Translations under genes and position numbers: made by a program
Assembly: GCA_037179385.1 (NCBI GenBank)
Contig: CM074190.1
Location: 9,139,784 to 9,203,783 of the forward strand
DNA length: 64,000 bases
Origin: Holothuria scabra
Lineage: Eukaryota > Echinodermata > Holothuroidea > Aspidochirotida > Holothuriidae
Direction: 5' to 3'
Notes under the pieces: generated by a model
Seen by the model: only the letters and a program-made list of their open reading frames with translations
Databases searched by the model: none
Told to the model about the DNA's origin: nothing
Shown: positions 57,195-64,000 of the stretch, piece by piece
Layout of the letters: every line of letters starts with the position of its first letter
How positions within the stretch are numbered: position 1 is the stretch's first letter

Positions 57195-58130
57195 AATCTG
57201 ATCTTATGAGAGTTTTTGATGATTGCATTAGTATATTATTTTTAGCTTTGGAGAAAATTTATTGTGAGACTCAGAGACATTGGATGTCTAAAGACAGTGT
57301 ACTGATGGATAAGAACCAAATACCAGAAAACCAATAAAAACTTAATAGTAATAACAACGGCGACCATTTTCCTGTCTGAGTGGGAACGTCGAAAGGCAAA
57401 TCACTGGAAGCGGGGAGTTGTCAGAGCTGACAACTCCCTGCTGGAAGTGGCCAAGGAAGAGAATGGGAGGGGGTCGATCCTGGAGGTGGGGAGGGGGATG
57501 GGGAAAAACCTTTAAGATTCGGAAACTATGCAAAAAAAATATACCATTATGAAAACTTCTTCAATTGAACAAAAAGCTAAAAAGTATACAAAAATCCACT
57601 TTAAAATGTAACACTTGATAAAACCGTTTCTCTAAAAATAGAAGGGAACGTATGAATGTGGCGTGACAGTTCTGTACACCCTCCCATGGATTAACTAAAA
57701 CATGAACATTTTACACATGTACACCACCATCCTCAATCGCCTTTCACCTTCGAAAGTGATCATCATAAGTTTATTTCTCTGCTTGAAATAGAAAGTAGGC
57801 CTAAATATCCCTGTATTACATAGGCTATATAGTTTGATAAAGTGACTCTAACCTGCAGTGACAGAATATTTAACATTTAAATGCCATCAAAATCAGATCT
57901 TACGAGAGTTTGATTGATTGTTCTAAGCTTTGGAAAATATATTTGACTCTGGGACATTGGATTTTTGAAGACATCGCCACTGTTGGATACGAACTAAATA
58001 CCAGACAACCAATGAAATATAATACTAATAATAATTCGACCATTTCCTGTATTAGTATCATAGTGGGGTAGATGAGAGGCAGTTCACTGGAAGTGGGCAA
58101 GGGAGATGAGAACTTCGGAGGACACTGGAT
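57195..58130 (+). repeat. diverged tandem duplication, two units about 700 bp apart
   Basis: Unit 1 (57195-57480) and unit 2 (57893-58120) share CTGATCTTA/CAGATCTTA-GAGAGTTT, AGCTTTGGA, GACATTGGAT, AAATACCAGA and CGACCATTTTCCTGT-type phrases in the same order. Unit 1 alone has an extra palindrome of 12-bp perfect arms (GGGAGTTGTCAG) at 57413-57438 within the region that aligns to CACTGGAAGTGGG in unit 2. Confidence 0.65.
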
Positions 58131-59329
58131 ATACAAAATGTAGTCATCACAATGAAAAGTTAAAGGTTTTTAAAAATGAAATTGCATGCCTACTAAGTAG
58201 GCAACAACTATCCTACCTTTAATTAATTTGCAATTTTTTGAGGTATTTGCGCACAACGCGCCCGACAAAATAGCAATTTAAAGACAGCACGAATTGTTTT
58301 TACGTTTTCCTGCTTTTTCTAAGTTTCTAAGTTTCATTGAGATGCCCCTTTTCTACTCGTTTCTCCATCCATGGACACGTGCATGTCTGAATTCAGTCAT
58401 CAGAAAACCTGCTTAAGGGTCCCCACACAAAGGGACCCGAAAATTATATATCAAATTCCTTAAGGTCATTAGGAGCAACTGTCGTACCACTCACGTCTAA
58501 TTCCAGAGGCCCCATAATGTAACATCGGTCCTGCTAGATCCACCCTTCCCTGTCAGACCCACCACTAGCGCTCACGGCATTACCCGGGGTGTTTCGATTT
58601 ATAAGTTTAAAGGGGGGGGGGGGTGGCCAATTCTCCAAAAACTCGGTGACGTGTTCACAGACCAATATTCTCGTGAAAAATTAACCATGGTGATCGGTAA
58701 AATTCTTGAATTCGCTTTAAAATTCTTTTGTGAGGTGGGAAGTGTTACCCAGCAAAGAATAATTTAGCACCTTTTCAGTGATATTTTTTCAATAGGAAAC
58801 CCAAAGGTTTGAGTTTCAGTCCTTTTTGCGATCTTGTTAGGAAACAAGTCATGGCATGGTGTGCTATTGCTAGACGCGTTTCGCCCAGAAAGATTAGTTT
58901 CGGGGCCCATCAGTAGCAGGGGTAGTGTTACGGTAGGCAATGTTTGCCAAGAATGTCACGCCAAAGATAGGACAAAATTATCCAAAATAATAGGCCCTAC
59001 AAGAAATTCATGGTAGAATTCAATACAATTTATGAATAAAGGTATCTCTCAGATTGCCAGGGAACGCCGATATAAATTAGTGGCAGGCATAAAAGAGTTA
59101 CGATGCGGTAGTCCTTATCGGTATAACCTTATCCCCGCATTATTTGCGGGGCTGACTGGCGTGTCAAAGTTAACTATTGCAAAATATATATTGTGTTTTA
59201 TTAGTGGTAGCGAGAAGAGGTGTAGGATAGGTCGTGTTAACCAAAGTTATAGCCAGAACGCTGGGTAGATGGTACAGCCGATGTGGCAGTGCAGCGTTCT
59301 TGTGCTATCAAGGTCTCAAGACGAGAGTA
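58131..59329. other. non-coding, no gene recognised
   Basis: A 12-G tract lies at 58612-58623. Short open frames at 58834-59270 have no recognisable family or splice context. Confidence 0.5.
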
Positions 59330-61000
59330 AAAGTTTGCCCGAAAAGTTTTTTATCCTTTTTTGAACGAAGATTTGAAAATTAAGAGCTTTATTATATTGC
59401 AAAAAATTTGGAATTTTATACAAGAAATTTTAGTTTTTGGTAAGGTTACAATAAAAAATTTGTGTTCTTGATTAAGTGATATGCCTTTCAAGAGCAAAAT
59501 AAAGTAGAATGTCGGGGTGATTAACAAAGTTGTCTGGTTATTTGTTGTCCTGATTATCCATGAAAATTGGAGAATTTTGCCACTTTTAACAATCTGAAGC
59601 TTATATTATGACAGATTTTGGGATTTTTATGGAAGAATTTGACCTTCTTATCGGAAAAATCAAGTAGGGGTGTGATGTGTAGTTTTGTACAGTTTTGTTG
59701 GGGTTACTGAATATCATCAGGCAGATTAATGCCCTCGGACCATAATGGAAAATTTTCCCGCGGAAAAAGTTTGGCTTCCCATATATTTGAAGTTCTGAAA
59801 TAGGCGGACGGGAGTGTTTCAGTTTGAGAGAGGACAGAATTGTTTTGTTTTCGTTTTGCCCGAAAAATGTAATATTGCCCGAAAGACTATAAGTGGAGCG
59901 CACAGATATTTTTGAAAAATTAAGAACCCCCAGATAGCAGGAAAAGGCATTTCCCCGGCGGGCTGGTAACTAGAAACAAAGTACCGATAGTCATTATTTT
60001 GAGCTTTTTTCGCAATAAAATTGTCACTTTGTAATCCTGCCCCCAAAAGAAGAATAATATGCAAGCATGCATTGTTCTGTTGAGTAATTTTTTCGACCAA
60101 AATACTATCCAAGCGGAGCGCCACCCATCAGTTGACTCGGAACGTATAGAGAATTGTTAAAAAAAACTGCTAACCCCACAGACACCCGAAAATGGCATTT
60201 CCGAGACTTGTAACCAGAAATGGAGCAGTCGTTATTTTGAACTTTCCTTTGAAATCGAAATTTCACTTCAATAGAAAAAACCAACTTGCTGAATGATCAG
60301 AAAATTACCAGATAAATGATACTGCTACAATTAGATGTAATGGACTTTTCTCTTTTCGGGCGTCGGGGGGAGACTATGCAGCGTTATTGAAAACATGTTT
60401 TTTTACTCTACCAGGAATCTTCGTTTTATTCAGTTGCACTAGAATGGAGCCATACATGAAAGACCAATAAATGATCTGAAGGCCGTGAGGTTGGTCGTTA
60501 AGTGTTGTCCTTCAGTGGACGTACCTTCTTCGGGAAGAAGTTCAAGTTTGGTTTCGCCGAACGGTCCTTCGCCAGAGGGTCGGAAGGACTTTGGGCACTG
60601 CATGCACATGAACAACCTCTCGTTCGTTTTTGTAAGGAAAACTTGGAATTGTCAGTTTCCTTTAAGAATATGGTCTTCTAGTAAGCAAAATCAAGAAGAA
60701 TGTCGGGGTGACTGAAGTTAACAGGCCCACATTTTTTTATCGTGGGCCTTTAGATGAAAGGTCCCAGATGAAATTAGATTTTCTCAACAACAGGGGGTGG
60801 GAAGTCTTTCCCAACGGGGGCATGACCTTGCGCGCACGGATTGAAGATGGGAGGAGGGATAGCAGAGCTAGTAAGAAGTGATTAAAATCGACTAAAACCG
60901 ATGCCTTAAAAAAAGGGTTAGAAACGAAAAAAAAAAAAAAAAAACAAACAAACAAAAGGAAAAGAAAAAACAGTTCATGATCATCCATCCAGTAACTTCA
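59330..61000 (+). repeat. 1.6-kb dispersed repeat, copy 2, carrying a SINE
   Basis: Collinear with 33221-34802 over most of its length. The segment 60426-60592 is not found in the other copy and is the body of the U2-headed SINE. An A-rich (AAAC) tract follows at 60927-60957. Confidence 0.65.
60426..60592 (+). mobile_element. U2-headed SINE body, 5'-truncated copy
   Basis: Matches the element at 4877-5101 from TTCAGT-CTA-AATGGAGCC through GGCCGTG-GGTTGGTC, TTCTTCGGGAAG, GGTTTCGCC-AACGG to GGACTTT, but lacks the U2 head. The shared 3' end (GGACTTT) fixes the 3' boundary of the family. Confidence 0.75.
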
Positions 61001-61849
61001 GTCCTTTACGTTCTTCATTTTTAGGCCTTCCGCAAAAAATGCCGTCCTTCCCCGACGGGGGATGAGATAGGACAATATTAAGGTACATGGAATGAGGTAT
61101 AACAGAGCTAAAAAAAGTGATTGAAAAAAAAAATTGATTTTTGAATATGTATCGCTCTGTTCAACGATAAAAGTTATATTTAATGGTAGCAGAGGTAGCA
61201 GAACAGTTTATCGTGAGACATTAACATCGATATAGCATGTACATCTTACAACAAAATCTGAATAAAAACCAATTGGTCCGGTTAAGAAAAATTCCCACCA
61301 ACTCGAAAATCGCGGAGGTGTGACCCACCCTGTTGGCATATTAAGTGATTTTGACTTAAACCCCCACTACCCCCCTCCCCACACACACACTTCGTGTGTG
61401 CCTCGTATGTAGGTTATTACAACAGGCATCGTCTTAGACACCTACACATCTCTGAACCATGGGGAACATGGTGTTTGATTTTATTCAAGCGATTGCCGAT
61501 CCCTCGCCGTTGGGTGTTGTTATAGCCTACTAATGATGTTATTAACATGTGCAATGATGCAGTGGCACGTTCAGAGAGGAACTTGAAGTTTGATAACACT
61601 CAGATGCATGATTTGATGCTCCTTTTGATAACTTGGATCATTTCCCTGGGTAATTGGCTCCCCATCATGTGAAATTGACATTGCCGCCCTTGTGACCAGG
61701 GCAGCGCCGTCTAAGCTGAGATCATCATTAGAGTCGCGTGCAATTTTTCTTCTCTTCTCACATTTCCTTGCGAATTTATCGGACAGTCAACCCTGCCCGC
61801 ATCGTCCCTGCCCAACAATACCGCATGCGACACCTAAAAAACTAGCAAA

Positions 61850-62640
61850 AATTCAATTCAGAGACACTTCCATTGAAAACTCCTGTACAAACATTGGGGG
61901 TGTCGGCCTTTAAACAAAAGTGAAAATGCAATTCATGATATACAAAACAAAGACTTGGATTTTCAGCCCTTCTCTAATTAAGAAACACAAGAGAACGAAA
62001 AAGGAAAGGGGTATATTTGGGCCGGGTATTGATTCTCAAAACGAATGCAACAACAGGGGTCCGGTGCCAGGGTATTTTGATAGGTTAGCAGGGGCAAAGC
62101 ATGAGTTGAATGCTTCTTCTCCTTCTTTTCCGGCTTCTTTTCCTTCCATTGTTTTCTAGTAATTGTCTTGCTAATAAAGGAGACGGTTCCCAACCCCACG
62201 TACCATTCCATACCAATACCCCCTGTGCAAAAACACCGCGTAAGCACCCTTTTTTCTAATTGCGAAAACGCATATTGAACTATCAAACTTTCATTTCAGA
62301 GATGTTTCTATTCATTCAAAACACCCTTCCAGACATTGGGAGTGTTAGCTTACTAGTACAAAAAATTACATTACGGCGTGGTTTCATGAAATCTTTCAAT
62401 AGAGAAAGGGCAATTCCTGATATACAAAACGAAACCCGGGCTTGGATTTTCAGCCCTTTCACAGATACGAAACACAGTAGGCCTACAATATTTCCTGCGA
62501 TTAATATCCCTTTTTAAGTTATGCTAAGGATCGAAGGTATTAAAATTTATGTTAATCTGGGATTCTACCAATAACGAAGGAAAACATCAATGAAAAGGGC
62601 ATATTTTGTTGGTTTTAATTTACAAAACGAAGACTGTAGC
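61850..62640 (+). repeat. diverged tandem duplication of about 450 bp
   Basis: Unit 1 (from about 61855) and unit 2 (from about 62295) share TTCAGAGA, ACATTGGG-GTGT, GATATACAAAACRAA and TTGGATTTTCAGCCCTT in the same order. A third partial unit near 62600-62630 repeats ACAAAACGAAGACT. Confidence 0.6.
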
Positions 62641-63450
62641 AAGCCATCTGCTGGGAATGGACTATCTTTTGTGTAAAGACTCTCTCATTAACTATAACAC
62701 AACTTTTTCAAAGGTTATGTGGTTTTTCCGGTAAGACATATGCCAAGTTTTCATGTGAAAGATACACAAAAGTTCGCTTGGTATACAACCATCATTGATG
62801 GTGCTACTAGTGCAATGAAGACACAATTGTGAGTACGCCCTCTACCAGAGACTTCACACATTGCTTAGCCGGGCTACATTTAGGTAGCCGGGCGAGCCGG
62901 GCTACTTTTAGTATGACAGCTTCTGTTGAGAACGTGACCCTGTACTCTCCATACCATTTGAACACTGCACTTCATGTCCATTGTTGTTGCAGTGCACTTT
63001 GAAACTTGAAAGGGAAAACGAAGAGTAAAAGATGAAGTGAGTATTTGTTGTTTTTAAAGATATCCGAAAATGGAGAGAAAGGGCAACAAATTGCAAAAAG
63101 TATTGATAAACTTTGTGGTTGTGTCAAATAGCTTACTATTACACGTAGTTTCAGCTGCTACCTTTGCATAGAATCAGTGTGCATACAATCTTGGCCCAAA
63201 GGAAGACCCTGTTCCGCGAAAAGACGAACGTTGGCTAGGCCTAGGCCCAGTTTTGAATTAAATTTAGGGAGGCCGGGCTAGGATTACGGGAGGCCTACAA
63301 ACTACGTTTCTTTGATTGTAGTTCTGTACATGGCATGAAAAGGCAGCACACCTCATGCTCTCCTTCTCCTTCCTTCAGAAAATGGTGACACATCCACAAG
63401 GACATTAGGCCCCCCTCATGTTAATTATAGGCTAGTAACCTTAATTCTCC

Positions 63451-63680
63451 TCAACTAGTAGGGCTCCATACTGGAAAGTAGGGCCTTTCACAGAAAGATC
63501 TTTGGCGTACGGAAATGTATGCCAACAAATTTGATGTATGGCGTACCCAGCTGCTACAGGGAAAATAACAGTTGGCATACAATTGCAACAATTTGTGTGG
63601 CGTATAATTCCAAACTTCTCCAACTTGGCATGATTCTTTGGCGTATGGCAAATGTACTTTCCGGTGTGGCTAGGGCCAAG
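63451..63680. repeat. GGCGTA-rich element with short inverted ends
   Basis: The left end (CCATACTGGAAAGTA) matches the reverse complement of the right end (CCACACCGGAAAGTA). Inside are four GGCGTA words and repeated TTTGGCGTA-GG and TTGGCATAC. It looks like a small foldback/MITE. Confidence 0.5.
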
Positions 63681-64000
63681 ACTTAGTGCTAGATTTGATT
63701 CCCGCAATCCTGATTAAGAAAAGAATCGTAATGTCTCGGGTACCAACGCAGGTTCTTTATTTAAACCTGTTGTAAAATGAACTTATCAAAAAGGAGAGAT
63801 CTCCCTTGCCTCCATTAACATCAATGGTACTGAATTCATGGTAAAAAAGTTGATATTCAGGCCTTCCTTAGAATGACGCATCCCGATAATGTGGCCCTCC
63901 AGGAGACCAAAGTTGATTACTCCATAACAAGAGTGAACTGGTTCCTTCCAGCCATGACTGTAACCATTTTCAAAAATGACCATGCTCTTGGGGGTGGAGG

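Larger units (their letters stand above)
61001..64000. other. repeat-rich non-coding stretch to the window end
   Basis: Contains the duplication at 61850-62640, TAGCCGGGC repeats near 62866-62908 (also near 47387-47404), CCTAGGCC-rich sequence near 63235-63295 and the GGCGTA-rich element at 63451-63680. No exon supported. Confidence 0.5.

Overview
This window looks like metazoan genomic DNA, most likely from a marine deuterostome such as an echinoderm. That placement is an inference. It rests on spliced genes with long introns, a CCDC160-type coiled-coil gene, a multi-exon SLC16-type transporter, CR1-like LINEs with esterase/endonuclease/reverse transcriptase parts, many MITEs, and abundant poly-G/poly-C tracts. 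There are no operons, ribosome binding sites, CRISPR arrays or other prokaryotic signatures.

Genes. (1) A complete five-coding-exon gene lies on the minus strand between 19688 and 8509. Its exons join in one frame to give 495 codons plus a stop, with both signature motifs of the SLC16 (monocarboxylate transporter) family. (2) An intact single-coding-exon gene at 36792-35851 (minus) encodes a 313-residue coiled-coil protein that matches CCDC160 at both ends and has a polyadenylation signal about 70 nt downstream. (3) Three weaker exon candidates are listed with low confidence: 4229-4065, 54640-54350 and 56741-56423, all minus. The last is a long coding-looking frame separated from its ATG by one extra base.

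Layout. 1-8.5 kb: a TTAA-flanked MITE, diverged tandem units, a candidate terminal exon and a U2 snRNA-headed SINE with a perfect 12-bp target-site duplication. 8.5-19.7 kb: the SLC16-like gene, with a MITE and a foldback element in its last intron. 19.7-35.6 kb: no gene recognised; MITEs, tRNA-type SINEs, poly-G repeats and a 1.6-kb dispersed repeat. 35.8-36.8 kb: CCDC160. 38.6-39.4 kb: a repeat carrying direct repeats of the nuclear-receptor half-site AGGTCA. 40.6-49.9 kb: a nested retroelement stack. A degenerate plus-strand LINE is cut by a minus-strand CR1-like LINE ending in 35 perfect copies of a pentamer, and that LINE is in turn split by a 2.72-kb TA-flanked DNA transposon. 50-58 kb: a pair of inverted MITE-like repeats flanking the weaker exon candidates. 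58-64 kb: repeats, including the second copy of the 1.6-kb family with a SINE inside it.

I see no new defence or biosynthetic system. The items most worth checking are the U2-headed SINE, the three-layer transposon nest with its recoverable insertion site, the TTAA MITE family, and the unlisted frame at 56.4-56.7 kb.
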